Virus record (IMG/VR): IMGVR_UViG_3300005538_000006 | Location: 1-44,060 of that record | Origin: a virus | Strand: one strand, 5' to 3' | Length of the DNA: 44,060 nucleotides | Part shown: in pieces, positions 24,111-31,534 of the stretch | How positions within the stretch are numbered: the stretch's first letter is position 1 | Layout of the letters: every line of letters starts with the position of its first letter | Position numbers and translations under genes: made by a program | Notes under the pieces: model-generated | Database searches by the model: none | What the model was told of the DNA's origin: nothing | Seen by the model: only the letters and a program-made list of their open reading frames with translations

Positions 24111-24377
24111 TTAGCTCCCGTCCCACGTGATCACGAACCGCTCGCGCCCGATGCAGATCTCGCGCTCGACGAACGGCGCCGGCGGCGGTTTCCGCAGCGC
24201 GGCGATCCGCGCTTGCCGTGCCGTCAGCCGGGCCTGCTCCTCGGCGAACCGGCTCGAGGCGAGGACGTGCATGTCCCGGTCGCACAGCCGACACAGCCCG
24301 CGCGCCTGCGCCCAGCGGTCGTGACACCGTTCACAGCGGCGGCCACGGTGCGTCGCCGTCGCGGCGAGCGGCTTCAC
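24111..24377 (-). CDS. Zinc-ribbon-like small protein, 88 aa
   Basis: GTG at 24377 is in a GTGA overlap. Two CxxC pairs (RRCERCHDRW and GLCRLCDRD) 11 residues apart suggest one zinc site, followed by a basic Arg/Ala helix and 'FVEREICIGRERFVITWDG'. It may bind nucleic acid. It sits in a run of small overlapping genes between the replication and packaging blocks. Confidence 0.65.
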   Translation of the reverse strand: MKPLAATATHRGRRCERCHDRWAQARGLCRLCDRDMHVLASSRFAEEQARLTARQARIAALRKPPPAPFVEREICIGRERFVITWDGS

Positions 24378-24451
24378 GAGGCCCGGTCCTTCATCCGCGC
24401 GGCGAACTCGTCGCGGGACAGCCCCTCCCACCACGAGCGCGACGTCTTCAC
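24374..24451 (-). CDS. Tiny coupled ORF, 25 aa
   Basis: A 26-codon frame starts at GTG 24451 in a GTGA overlap and ends in another GTGA overlap at 24374. The peptide contains 'SWWEGLSRDEFAARMKDR', a phrase of a kind seen in very short phage genes. The same frame is continuous with the 3'-unterminated frame of the gene starting at 25078 (see findings). Confidence 0.5.
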   Translation of the reverse strand: MKTSRSWWEGLSRDEFAARMKDRAS

Positions 24452-24879
24452 TTGGAGTCCTCGGACGCCGCCGCCAGCTGCTTCGGCATCTTGCCGCTCT
24501 TGTACGACTCCGCGATCTGCGGCTTGACGATCTGGGCGACCGTCTGATCGTTCGGCATCACGATGTTCGCGAGGAACGCCTCCTCGAACGTCTCGATCTG
24601 GCTCTCGACCGATTCGAGCTTCGCCTTGATCACGAGCAGCAGCGCCCGCCACTTCTGGCGCTCCGCCTGGTCCAGGCGCGCCCCGTTCCCCAGCTTCTTC
24701 GGATCGGGCAACGCGACCGTGAACCGGACGACCCGGTCGTGCAGGCGGAACTGCACCCGCGCCTCGAGCTTCTCGTAGTCCGTCGCCGTCCCGAACTGCT
24801 TGGCTTTGCGGCTCTCGAGCAGCCGCTCGATCTCGGCCCGGGATTTCGACACGGGGACGTCGGTGCGTTGGGCGTACAT
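24448..24879 (-). CDS. Coiled-coil protein of unknown function, 143 aa
   Basis: AAGGAG lies 4 bases before the ATG at 24879. The protein is helical and charged (SKSRAEIERLLESRKAKQFG), with a beta-like middle (RVQFRLHDRVVRFTVALPDP) and a long helix (WRALLLVIKAKLESVESQIE), ending in 'VAQIVKPQIAESYKSGKMP'. This composition is found in small conserved phage proteins near replication or recombination genes. I cannot name the family with confidence. Confidence 0.75.
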   Translation of the reverse strand: MYAQRTDVPVSKSRAEIERLLESRKAKQFGTATDYEKLEARVQFRLHDRVVRFTVALPDPKKLGNGARLDQAERQKWRALLLVIKAKLESVESQIETFEEAFLANIVMPNDQTVAQIVKPQIAESYKSGKMPKQLAAASEDSK

Positions 24880-25078
24880 CAGACTCCTTCGCGGCTTGCC
24901 GGCAGCGCGCGCAGTGCACGCCCACTGTGCAGAGCGAGACGCAATCCGAGACGACGGCGTAGCTCGGCGACCCCATCAGCAGCGCGAAGCGATGGCCGCA
25001 CGCGAGCGTGACGTCCCACCAGCCAGGGCGCAGTGGTGTCGGGCCAATGGCGACGGCCAACGAGTGAAAACGCTTCAT
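24879..25078 (-). CDS. Small Cys/His protein with missing in-frame stop
   Basis: ATG at 25078 is in an ATGA overlap. The product begins 'MKRFHSLAVAIGPTPLRPGW' and contains CGH and CARC groups, as in small zinc proteins, with good third-position GC. Its frame does not stop before the next gene: the TGA that would form a TGATG overlap at 24881-24879 lies in the -1 frame, and this frame stays open to 24374. I give the end at the point where coding character moves to the next gene. A second ATG (25082) has a better-spaced AGAGG and reaches that TGA, but its translation looks like shadow. Confidence 0.5.
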
Positions 25079-25374
25079 ACATTTGATCGCCTCTTCGGCT
25101 TCGGGACCGGCCGCGCCGCGCGCCGCCGGTCCTGGTCCTGCCAGTCGAGCATCGTCCGCACCTGGGCGACGACGACGAGCGGGACGCACCCGCTCGCCAG
25201 ATCGACCGCCTGCGCTTCGTTCACCAGCACATAGAACTCGCCCTCGTGGTCGGCGTTGCGGGTCAGCAGCGCCGCGCGGACTTCGGCGAGGCTAAGCTTC
25301 GGCGCCTTCGTCCGCCCCGATGACGGTGTCCTCGAGGTCGGGCGCGTCTTCCGGCTCGGTGTGCGGCTCGACAT
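25075..25374 (-). CDS. Small helical protein, 99 aa (start uncertain)
   Basis: The convincing part is the last 70 residues (KLSLAEVRAALLTRNADHEG, then EFYVLVNEAQAVDLASGCVP), ending in a basic tail (PVPKPKRRSNV). The only in-frame ATG near is 25374, which overlaps the upstream gene by 83 bases and adds a Ser/Arg/Thr-rich shadow-like N-terminus. The true start may be a rarer codon nearer 25300. No family recognised. Confidence 0.55.
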   Translation of the reverse strand: MSSRTPSRKTRPTSRTPSSGRTKAPKLSLAEVRAALLTRNADHEGEFYVLVNEAQAVDLASGCVPLVVVAQVRTMLDWQDQDRRRAARPVPKPKRRSNV

Positions 25375-25903
25375 CCGGTTCTTCCTCGCTCTCCGCGGTC
25401 GCCGTGCGTTCGCGCGCCGTCCGCACGCGCAGCTTCTCTTCGCCGGGCACGCGCACGAGCTCGACGCCGGCATGGCGCCAGGAGGTTTTCTGATGCTTCC
25501 GCATCAGCTTCAGCGCGTTCGATTCAAGGCCCGTCTCCTCAGCGCGCAGGCCGTTCATCTGTTCGCGGGTTTCCGCGATCGAGGTGCAGATGTCGTCGAG
25601 GCCGCGGATGCGCGCGTTCTCCATGCCGGGCAATGGGCGCGGGCGCGGTTGTTTCTTCAGCGGGCCGGCGAGCGTCTGCTCAACCTGCTGCTTCGATTGC
25701 TTGCCGCCGCGCCGGCCGCCGTGCAGCGTCGCGCGCTTCGCGTCGTGTCGGTTCAGCGATTGCCTACCTCGGGGGACGCCGCCGTTCGGTTTCTTCGCCA
25801 TCGTCTCGAGTCCTTTCGCAGAGTGCGGGCAGCCGCACGGTTGCACGTGAAGACAGGTCAGGCAGCGCCACACGCCGACGCCGTCCGTGTAGGAGTCCGG
25901 CAT
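25292..25903 (-). CDS. Zinc-knuckle plus coiled-coil protein, 203 aa
   Basis: ATG at 25903 shares a base with the upstream stop (TGATG). Residues 1-35 hold a Cys-rich motif (WRCLTCLHVQPCGCPHSAKG). From residue 35 an in-frame ATG (25801, AAAGGA upstream) starts a basic stretch (MAKKPNGGVPRGRQSLNRHD), then a helical region (LDDICTSIAETREQMNGLRA) and a very acidic tail. Either two genes have merged or the second ATG is the only start. The basic part may bind DNA. Confidence 0.6.
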   Translation of the reverse strand: MPDSYTDGVGVWRCLTCLHVQPCGCPHSAKGLETMAKKPNGGVPRGRQSLNRHDAKRATLHGGRRGGKQSKQQVEQTLAGPLKKQPRPRPLPGMENARIRGLDDICTSIAETREQMNGLRAEETGLESNALKLMRKHQKTSWRHAGVELVRVPGEEKLRVRTARERTATAESEEEPDVEPHTEPEDAPDLEDTVIGADEGAEA

Positions 25904-26379
25904 CAGCGCGCGACCTCGAAGAGCGGTTGGTCGGCCGGCATCGGCACGTGGAGCGCCAGGCGCCGGCCGTACTCGGCGAGCAGCAGCGCGTCGCCGATCG
26001 CGTGCGTCACATAGAGCTTCGGGAACAGACATTGCGCCCGGTCCCGCGAGATGTTCTTGTCGCCGTGCGTTCGGCACTTCATCGCCTTCTGCCAGACGAG
26101 CGGGTGCACGAGCTCGAAGGGAATCGCCGCGGCGCGCAGGCCCAGACGGAGCCGCCCGAAGCCGACGCCGAAGGTGAACGCCGACACGACGCCCATTTGC
26201 GGCGACGCGCTCACCCGCTCGAGGACGGCCGTTGACTCGCGACCGCCGTACGCCGCGAGCGTGTCACACAGGTCCTCGTCGCTCGCCGGCATTCGACACA
26301 CGTCCTGGACGCCGCCGGTCGGATTCAGGATCGCAATGCCGCCGCTCACGCCGGGATCGACGCCAAGGAACAAGCGCAT
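25903..26379 (-). CDS. RuvC-like Holliday junction resolvase, 158 aa
   Basis: The RNase H fold signature is clear: 'FLGVDPGVSGGIAIL' with Asp8, 'TAVLERV' with Glu54, and 'THAIGDALLLAEYG' with Asp130 near the end. These match the catalytic acidic residues of RuvC-type resolvases. In phages such enzymes resolve branched recombination or replication DNA before packaging. The start at 26379 is fixed by TGATG coupling; the longer frame to 27117 is shadow. Confidence 0.85.
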   Translation of the reverse strand: MRLFLGVDPGVSGGIAILNPTGGVQDVCRMPASDEDLCDTLAAYGGRESTAVLERVSASPQMGVVSAFTFGVGFGRLRLGLRAAAIPFELVHPLVWQKAMKCRTHGDKNISRDRAQCLFPKLYVTHAIGDALLLAEYGRRLALHVPMPADQPLFEVAR

Positions 26380-27011
26380 CAGCCCTCCTCGCCGGGTTCG
26401 CGCTCGACGACCGGCGTCGCCTGCGCCTTCCAGAAAATCTTGTCTTTCCGTTCCTTGACCGAGATGCGCTTCGGTTTCGGCGTCAGGGGATCGCCGCGCA
26501 GCTCGAGCTTCTGGCAGCGGGCGTAGAACGCGTCCTTCGCGGCGTACCACACCAGGAGCTCGACGCCGTGCGCCCAATGTCCAGACGTCACCAGCCGGCC
26601 GCTCGGATCGACGACGTGCCGATCGCGACCATCCTCGTCGACTTCCGGCACGAACCGCAGCGGCCGATCGATGCCGGCCGCGAGACACGCGACACACGCG
26701 CACGGCAGATCTTCCCAGCGCAGCCGCTCCGCGCGCGTCCACTCGGCGGCCTCGGCCTTCCCCATGAGGGGCCGATCCAATACGCCCGCGCGCGGCATCG
26801 CGGCGATCCACTCGGCCGGCTTCGGGAACCGGCCGCCCTTCTCGATCCAGGCCTCGGCGCCCGCGACGACAACCGGGAGCGGCCGGCCCTTGAACGCCTT
26901 GAAGTAGGCCTGCGTGATCTGCTTGAGCTCGATCGGGGACGCGCGGAAGCGGAAGATCGTCGCCACGCGCGCCGCCTCGACCGCGAACGCGTCGAAGTCC
27001 TGGTCGACCAC
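26379..27011 (-). CDS. Replication-associated protein (possible helicase-loader type), 210 aa
   Basis: The N-terminal half is helical, with 'LKQITQAYFKAFKGRPLPVV' and 'GRFPKPAEWIAAMP', a pattern like the short loader-type proteins (G39P and relatives) in which a helical bundle precedes 'W..G..FP...E'. The middle holds a CACVAC motif that could bind zinc, and the C-terminus is basic (KPKRISVKERKDKIFWKAQA). It follows the initiator gene with a GTG start in a TAGTG overlap. The loader role is inferred from pattern and position. Confidence 0.6.
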   Translation of the reverse strand: MVDQDFDAFAVEAARVATIFRFRASPIELKQITQAYFKAFKGRPLPVVVAGAEAWIEKGGRFPKPAEWIAAMPRAGVLDRPLMGKAEAAEWTRAERLRWEDLPCACVACLAAGIDRPLRFVPEVDEDGRDRHVVDPSGRLVTSGHWAHGVELLVWYAAKDAFYARCQKLELRGDPLTPKPKRISVKERKDKIFWKAQATPVVEREPGEEG

Positions 27012-27808
27012 TAGCCCGGCCCCGCTTTTCGGATCTCGTCCCAGACTTTGTCGTCGGCCACCGCGTTGTAAAACCGATCGGTTTCGGCGATGACCAGGCC
27101 GCGGCGCCGAGCCTCATTCAGCGTCTGGGCGAGCAACCACTGACCGCCGTCGCGCGGCGGAATGACGACATCGGTCCGCCCGACGAGCTCGTCGAGCTCA
27201 ACGAACCACTCGTCGAGGCCGAAGCCATCCGTGTAATTCCCGAGCATTTTCATGAGGTCCTCGAGCATGAACTCGAAGACGACGAGGCGGCGTCCTTTGA
27301 AGACCGGATGGCGCGACCGCGCGGACGGCGGCGGCAAGAGTTTTTCCCCAGACCCCTTTTCAGAATCAGATCCCGGATCCTGACCCGTACCCGTACCCGG
27401 AACATCGGGCGCACGTGCGCCCTGATGTTCGGCGTCCTGTTCGCCCGAACGCGCACCGTCACGCTTGCCCTTGCGGAGCCGACGCATCCGGAGGACGGCC
27501 GCGTCGCGGTCCTTCGCCTCTTCGTCCTTGCTGAGGTTCCACTCCACGTAGTCGTGCACGCGCACCCCGAATCCCTCGACCGGGTGCCAGAGCGGTTCGG
27601 CGCCTGGGTGCCAGGGCGTCATCAGTTCGCGCTGCCGTTTCGCGGTGTAGGCCTTGAACTTGCGGACGGTCGCGGTGGGGACCCGACCATCGGTCTGAAA
27701 TTTCCGGCAGAAGCCCATCGCCTGATGCCACAGGCGGAAGGCCCCGTCCGACAGGTTGTCGAACTTCGGGTGGTCGTTGTAGTCATCGCTCAGGCGGATC
27801 CAGGCCAT
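27011..27808 (-). CDS. Replication initiator-like protein with winged-helix N-terminus, 265 aa
   Basis: The start 'MAWIRLSDDYNDHPKFDNLS' followed by 'GAFRLWHQAMGFCRKFQTDG' and 'YVEWNLSKDE' is typical of phage replisome organisers with a DnaD/O-like winged helix. A Ser/Gly/Glu-rich linker separates it from a C-terminal helical domain (MLEDLMKMLGNYTDGFGLDE). Such proteins bind the phage origin, often inside their own gene. The upstream site is weak. It is preceded by a hairpin with a short T-run. Confidence 0.75.
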   Translation of the reverse strand: MAWIRLSDDYNDHPKFDNLSDGAFRLWHQAMGFCRKFQTDGRVPTATVRKFKAYTAKRQRELMTPWHPGAEPLWHPVEGFGVRVHDYVEWNLSKDEEAKDRDAAVLRMRRLRKGKRDGARSGEQDAEHQGARAPDVPGTGTGQDPGSDSEKGSGEKLLPPPSARSRHPVFKGRRLVVFEFMLEDLMKMLGNYTDGFGLDEWFVELDELVGRTDVVIPPRDGGQWLLAQTLNEARRRGLVIAETDRFYNAVADDKVWDEIRKAGPG

Positions 27809-27853
27809 CGACGATCAGCTCTCGCGGTTGCTGAAGTTCCGGACGTGCAAAGA

Positions 27854-27880
27854 CCCGCAGAGAAGGTCGGCGTCTGCGGG
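27854..27880 (-). terminator. Hairpin with short U-tract before the initiator gene
   Basis: CCCGCAGA (27854-27861) and TCTGCGGG (27873-27880) make an 8-bp stem with an 11-base loop. On the minus strand the stem is followed by TCTTTG. It could attenuate transcription leaving the recombination block. The U-tract is weak, so partial termination or antitermination control is more likely than a full stop. Confidence 0.5.
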
Positions 27881-27910
27881 CGAGCGCGGCCCCGACCGGC
27901 CGTGGTTCTG

Positions 27911-28252
27911 TTACGCCGAGGCCGGCGGCGCGAGCGGCGTCAACGTCGCGACGATGCCGTCCGCCTCGGCCGCGAGCGCGTCGAGCTGGTCCTGCGTCAC
28001 CGGACTGCCGGCCGCGACCTGTGCTTGCAGGTCCTTGATCGTTTGCGCGTTGGCCGTCGCCGCCGTGAGGAGCGACGCGACGCCGTCCCGAATCGTGTCG
28101 AGATCGGTTTGCAGGTCTGATTCTTTCTTCGCCATGAGATCCGCCTTTCCGTTGAGGAGTGCGAGCTGCGCGAGGATCTGATCGACGGGCAGGGTCGCGC
28201 AGCCCCCGGCGTCGAGATGGAGATAGATATGGACGTCGAGGCGATCGGGCAT
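27911..28252 (-). CDS. Small coiled-coil protein, 113 aa
   Basis: ATG at 28252 is coupled (TGATG). The first 39 residues (MPDRLDVHIYLHLDAGGCAT) are followed by an in-frame ATG (28135) and a heptad-like helix (KKESDLQTDLDTIRDGVASL, TANAQTIKDLQAQVAAGSPV). Proteins with this second half are common in phages and lack a known role. The start may be internal. Confidence 0.65.
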   Translation of the reverse strand: MPDRLDVHIYLHLDAGGCATLPVDQILAQLALLNGKADLMAKKESDLQTDLDTIRDGVASLLTAATANAQTIKDLQAQVAAGSPVTQDQLDALAAEADGIVATLTPLAPPASA

Positions 28253-28422
28253 CAGGCGATCCCTTCCGTGTCGATCTGTTCTCGGAGGTCGGCGAGCGCG
28301 TCCTCAATGGCTTCCCGGAGTCGGTCGACGTCGTCGACGGTGGCCCGCTCGAAGGCATCGGCGCCGGGGAAGGCGGCGTCGCACTCCGCGAGAATTCGCT
28401 GCACGACGGCTGCACGTGTCAT
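28252..28422 (-). CDS. Small acidic helical protein, 56 aa
   Basis: ATG at 28422 overlaps the upstream stop (ATGA). The peptide is helical and acidic (TRAAVVQRILAECDAAFPGA, DDVDRLREAIEDALADLREQ). No family recognised. Confidence 0.6.
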   Translation of the reverse strand: MTRAAVVQRILAECDAAFPGADAFERATVDDVDRLREAIEDALADLREQIDTEGIA

Positions 28423-28511
28423 CGCCAGCGCTCCTTCACCTGGGTCACGATGTCGCGCTCGTCCGGCGGCTCGAACCATTCGAGGCAGAGCCGACAGAGC
28501 TGCGCGAGCAT
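28419..28511 (-). CDS. Tiny CxxC protein, 30 aa
   Basis: An ATG at 28511 opens a 30-codon frame that ends in the ATGA overlap at 28419. It holds a single CRLC motif and a Glu/Trp-rich helix (CLEWFEPPDERDIVTQVKER). One CxxC would need a partner for zinc binding. The packing is the main evidence that it is real. Confidence 0.5.
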   Translation of the reverse strand: MLAQLCRLCLEWFEPPDERDIVTQVKERWR

Positions 28512-28516
28512 CCGTC

Positions 28517-28747
28517 TCACCCGACGATCTCCGGCGTGACGGGCGCCTCGGCCTCGTCCTTCGCGTACCACGGCTCGAGCTGCGCGATCGCCCACTCCAG
28601 CGCCGACGCTTCCGCGCGGTCGTGATGCATCGCGCCTTCGGAGGGATAGCCGCCGGCCTTCAGCCGCGCTCGTAGGTAGGCGGCCCGACGCCGCAGGCGC
28701 TCAATCCGTTCGCGGTAGTGCGCCGCGGACCCCTTCGCCTTCGTCAT
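28517..28747 (-). CDS. Small basic helical protein, 76 aa
   Basis: ATG at 28747 overlaps the upstream stop (ATGA). The first half is an Arg-rich helix (AHYRERIERLRRRAAYLRAR), then 'GAMHHDRAEASALEWAIAQL' and an acidic end. It could be a nucleic-acid-binding accessory of the recombination block. No named family. Confidence 0.65.
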   Translation of the reverse strand: MTKAKGSAAHYRERIERLRRRAAYLRARLKAGGYPSEGAMHHDRAEASALEWAIAQLEPWYAKDEAEAPVTPEIVG

Positions 28748-28953
28748 CGCATGTCCGCGCAGAGACGACAGAGCCGGGTGCGATGCACGAGGCCCGGTGT
28801 CGCCGTCTCGTCTTTCCAGGTGTAGCCACAGTCCGGGCAGGTGTTCCACGTCTCGAGCTGCGCGTCGACGCGTGCGTTGTCGTCGAGCATCGCGTCGAGC
28901 CGTGGGCCCGTAGTCGGGTCGCCGAGAAACTTACGGAACTGTTCGCGCGTCAC
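28744..28953 (-). CDS. Zinc-ribbon protein, 69 aa
   Basis: GTG at 28953 in a GTGA overlap. Two CxxC pairs (NTCPDCGYTW and RLCRLCADMR) about 21 residues apart form a classical zinc ribbon. The N-terminal half is a helix (REQFRKFLGDPTTGPRLDAM). Likely nucleic-acid or protein binding; position suggests a part in recombination or replication. Confidence 0.7.
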   Translation of the reverse strand: MTREQFRKFLGDPTTGPRLDAMLDDNARVDAQLETWNTCPDCGYTWKDETATPGLVHRTRLCRLCADMR

Positions 28954-29405
28954 GCGGCCTCCGTCTGATTGAGGCGCCAGGCCGGATCTGGGTCGGGAAT
29001 CTCGAGCGCGTAGAACCGACGCGCGTAGCCGCGCACGTTGTTGACGTAGTCCCAGAACGCATCGCCCTCGAGCGTCGACGACCGTCGCGGCGCCTGCACC
29101 GTATCGCTCTCGCCGGTCTGCGGATTGACGATCGTGATCGGCCGCGCGAGAAACAGCGTCGAGAAGAACTCGTGGAGCTCGTCGACATCGATCGGCTCCG
29201 CGTTGGCGGCGCGGATCATCTTCAGGACAACGCCGTAGTAGTAGCGCTTCGCGCGCGAGCCGCGGATGCCCTTCGGCGTCGCGTGCGTGACCGTGAGCAC
29301 GATCGAGCCGTCCTCGACCAGCGTCAGGTCGTCGGCGAACCCGACCTTATCGTCGAGGCGCAGCTTGCCGGCGTGCAGCAGGCCGGTCGCGGTCGCTTCC
29401 TTCAT
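28950..29405 (-). CDS. Conserved phage protein of the recombination block, 151 aa
   Basis: The ATG at 29405 lies in an ATGA overlap with the exonuclease gene. Features: 'SRAKRYYYGVVLKMIRAA', 'DVDELHEFFSTLFLARPITI', 'FWDYVNNVRGYARRFYALEI' and 'PDPDP' near the end. This order (an aromatic YY helix, HE-type helix, a segment before a Trp/Tyr helix, IPDP end) is seen in phage proteins next to exonuclease/annealing genes, including NinB-like ones. The exact activity is not known; ssDNA-binding is possible. Confidence 0.65.
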   Translation of the reverse strand: MKEATATGLLHAGKLRLDDKVGFADDLTLVEDGSIVLTVTHATPKGIRGSRAKRYYYGVVLKMIRAANAEPIDVDELHEFFSTLFLARPITIVNPQTGESDTVQAPRRSSTLEGDAFWDYVNNVRGYARRFYALEIPDPDPAWRLNQTEAA

Positions 29406-30061
29406 GCCGCCGCTCCTTCCGGCACGCCGGCGATCAGGCCCTGCACCTCGAGGCGCTCGCGCTCGACTTCGCTCAGGAACAGGCAGACCATCAACTCGTA
29501 GGCGCGGCGCTGCGCCTCGTCCATCGTGATGCGCGTGATCTTCAGCCGCAGCTCCTCGGGGAACCGCGGATCGAACGAGACGAAATCGCACCAGGCCGCG
29601 CCGGTGATCCAGAGGTTGTGCTGACACTGCTTCAAGTAGTCGCCCGGCACGCCGCCGCGCAGGTACTCGAGGTGCGTCGCCGACTTCGGGACCTTGACTT
29701 CGACAATGCCGGCGAACGAGCCGACGACGCCGTCCGGCGAACAGCCGGCCATGAGCGTCGGATGGGCGAGAAAGCCGACCGGGCGCACGACGCGGCCCGT
29801 CTCGACTTCGTACGCGAGCAGCGCCGTGGGCTCGAGCTCGATGCCGCGCTGCATGTCGCGGGAGATCCAGAGGTCTTCCTGCGACTGCCCGGTGAGCTGC
29901 TCGAGCACCAGGCGGACGCGCAGGTTGCGTCGGCCGGCCGCTTCGCCCTTCGAGGCGTTCTTGCTGAGCATGTCCGCCGCGCAGGAGCCGGTGACGCGTC
30001 CGAGCCGGGCGGCGCGCCAGGCGTCGGAGCGTTGATCGGTGGTGAGCGGGATGAACGTCAC
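29402..30061 (-). CDS. YqaJ-type phage exonuclease, 219 aa
   Basis: Lambda-exonuclease-fold nuclease: 'WRAARLGRVTGS' at the start, 'GIELEPTALLAYE' with Glu75, 'CSPDGVV' with Asp110, and 'GIVEVKVPK' giving Glu121-x-Lys123. These are the YqaJ family active-site residues. It resects double-stranded ends to give 3' single strands for the annealing protein coded just upstream. The GTG start at 30061 is coupled to that gene's stop (GTGA). Confidence 0.92.
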   Translation of the reverse strand: MTFIPLTTDQRSDAWRAARLGRVTGSCAADMLSKNASKGEAAGRRNLRVRLVLEQLTGQSQEDLWISRDMQRGIELEPTALLAYEVETGRVVRPVGFLAHPTLMAGCSPDGVVGSFAGIVEVKVPKSATHLEYLRGGVPGDYLKQCQHNLWITGAAWCDFVSFDPRFPEELRLKITRITMDEAQRRAYELMVCLFLSEVERERLEVQGLIAGVPEGAAA

Positions 30062-30927
30062 GAGAGGAGATCTCCCGTCGCGTCCTTCGTGGCGTCGACG
30101 CGCTCCGCGCGCGCCTTGAACAGCGGGAGCGCCTCAGGCTCCGTCGCCATCAGGTACTGGCGGCTCTCCTTCTTGGACGCTTCCCAGGCCGCATCGAAGC
30201 GCGCCGCGCCCTCGTCGGCCGCGGCGGTCAAGTCGGTGATCCAGTCGTCGTACCCGTCCGGTTTCACGAGCGCCGCAGAGCTGACGACGACGGCCGGCGG
30301 CGCGTCGCTCGCGCGCTGGCCGTCCATTTCTTCCGCGGTGGACTCGCCCCCGATTTCGTCGGGGCACGTCTCGCGCAGCCCCTTCGCCTCGGTACACTTC
30401 TCGAGCATTTGAATCGGCGCGCGCGCCCATCGCGCGTTAGCCTTGCCGCCTTGCTTGGTCGCGACGACCTCCCGGAAGTAGACCCGCACCGGGAACTCGA
30501 TGCGCTGCTGCGCGACGCCGTTCCAGCGATAGAACGTCATCTCGCACCACTCGGGCGCCGTGACGCCGGCGTACTCCGCGGCCGGCCCGTACTCCGGCTT
30601 GCTGTGTCCGAGGTAGGACCCGGTGCGCTGGGCCGTCGTACGGAGCTCGTAGATGCCGGGCATGACGACGTCGCGCCACTCGTAGCGATCGGTGCCGGCG
30701 ACTTTCACTTCCATCGGCACGATGTGGCAGGGCTTCTTCATCGGGTCGAGGCCGCGGCTCTTGCAGTAGTCGAGAACCATCAGCACGGACTCGGCGCGCG
30801 CGCCCGGATAGAGCGAGCCCATCAGCGTCCGCCACTGCGCCTCGTTGATGCCGCGACGCGCGACGGGCTCCGGGAGATCCAGCTTCGCGAGCGCGGTCGG
30901 GGCGGGCGTGCCGGGAGGCGTCGCCAT
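30058..30927 (-). CDS. bet: RecT/Bet-family ssDNA annealing protein, 289 aa
   Basis: The phrases 'VLDYCKSRGLDPMKKPCHIV', 'GIYELRTTAQRTGSYLGHSK', 'APIQMLEKCTEAKGLRETCP' and 'DEIGGESTAEEM' are diagnostic of the phage Bet (RecT superfamily) annealing proteins. It pairs complementary single strands and works with the YqaJ exonuclease in the next gene. AGGGGG is 6 bases before the ATG at 30927; a GTG one codon earlier is less well spaced. The C-terminal 80 residues are a variable helical tail. Confidence 0.93.
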   Translation of the reverse strand: MATPPGTPAPTALAKLDLPEPVARRGINEAQWRTLMGSLYPGARAESVLMVLDYCKSRGLDPMKKPCHIVPMEVKVAGTDRYEWRDVVMPGIYELRTTAQRTGSYLGHSKPEYGPAAEYAGVTAPEWCEMTFYRWNGVAQQRIEFPVRVYFREVVATKQGGKANARWARAPIQMLEKCTEAKGLRETCPDEIGGESTAEEMDGQRASDAPPAVVVSSAALVKPDGYDDWITDLTAAADEGAARFDAAWEASKKESRQYLMATEPEALPLFKARAERVDATKDATGDLLS

Positions 30928-31241
30928 CACTTGCCCCCTTTCGCGCGCGGCGTGTCATACGCGCGGTCGTACCGCGGGTTGTGACCGGGAACCGACGACA
31001 GGCCCTCGTTGCCGAAGACCTCCTCAGTCGTTTCCGCGAGCGCGGCGACGCAGGCCGGGCAGGTGGGGGCAGCGCGGCCCTCCGTCCGTTCGTTCGCGTG
31101 GACGCGCTGGCCGCAGACGGCGACGGCCCAGGCGCTCGAGTCGTCCCAGGGGACGAAGTGGGTCGGCGCCGGGATCAGGGTGACGCTGGCGTAGGGGACG
31201 CGCTCGGGGGCGAGAAACTCTGGTATCTTCTGCTCAGGCAT
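30927..31241 (-). CDS. Unknown early protein with CxxC, 104 aa
   Basis: AAGGAAG stands about 8 bases before the ATG at 31241. The protein has a Pro/Val-rich start (EFLAPERVPYASVTLIPAPT), a single CPAC group (APTCPACVAALAETTEEVFG), with a further Cys at 'VAVCGQRVH', and a basic end (RYDRAYDTPRAKGGK). Three Cys and a His could bind zinc. It is the first gene of the recombination block. Confidence 0.65.
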   Translation of the reverse strand: MPEQKIPEFLAPERVPYASVTLIPAPTHFVPWDDSSAWAVAVCGQRVHANERTEGRAAPTCPACVAALAETTEEVFGNEGLSSVPGHNPRYDRAYDTPRAKGGK

Positions 31242-31275
31242 GGTTCGCGCTTCCTTTCAAAGCGCGGGCGGTGCG

Positions 31276-31304
31276 GGCTCGGCGGTGACTCGCCGAGCCT
31301 TTTT
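31276..31304 (+). terminator. Strong rho-independent terminator on the plus strand
   Basis: GGCTCGGCG (31276-31284) and CGCCGAGCC (31291-31299) form a perfect 9-bp GC stem with a 6-base loop followed by TTTTT. The T-run is on the plus strand, opposite to every gene in this area. It lies in the gap between the two early minus-strand genes. Confidence 0.8.
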
Positions 31305-31309
31305 CATGT

Positions 31310-31534
31310 TCACGCGCTCCGCCGATGGGAGCTGAACGCGCGCGGCTGACCGAACTGGCCGGCGACGTAGCGATCGATGAGGTCGGCCCGAAAGCGCGGC
31401 CGACGCCCGAGCCGCGGCGTGCACTCGACGACGCACGGCAGCAACCCTTTCTTCTTCAGCTTGTAGAACGTCCGCCGCGGCATCTGGAGGACACGCAGCG
31501 CCTCCTCCAGCAGGTAGCAGCGATCCGCGCTCAC
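31310..31534 (-). CDS. AlpA/MerR-like HTH protein, possible excisionase, 74 aa
   Basis: The N-terminal 50 residues form a winged HTH of the excisionase/MerR class (YLLEEALRVLQMPRRTFYKL, KKKGLLPCVVECTPRLGRRP, FRADLIDRYV). Proteins of this size act as Xis or AlpA-type regulators. It is coupled to the preceding HTH gene (GTGA). It is far from int in sequence but is the second gene from the lytic promoter, a sensible position for excision control. Confidence 0.75.
   Translation of the reverse strand: MSADRCYLLEEALRVLQMPRRTFYKLKKKGLLPCVVECTPRLGRRPRFRADLIDRYVAGQFGQPRAFSSHRRSA

Noticed and set aside
24879-25082. 67-aa ORF starting at 25082
   Set aside because: It has a well-spaced ribosome site and a TGATG stop, but its translation is Arg/Leu-rich and the overlapping frame has better coding character; kept only as an alternative.
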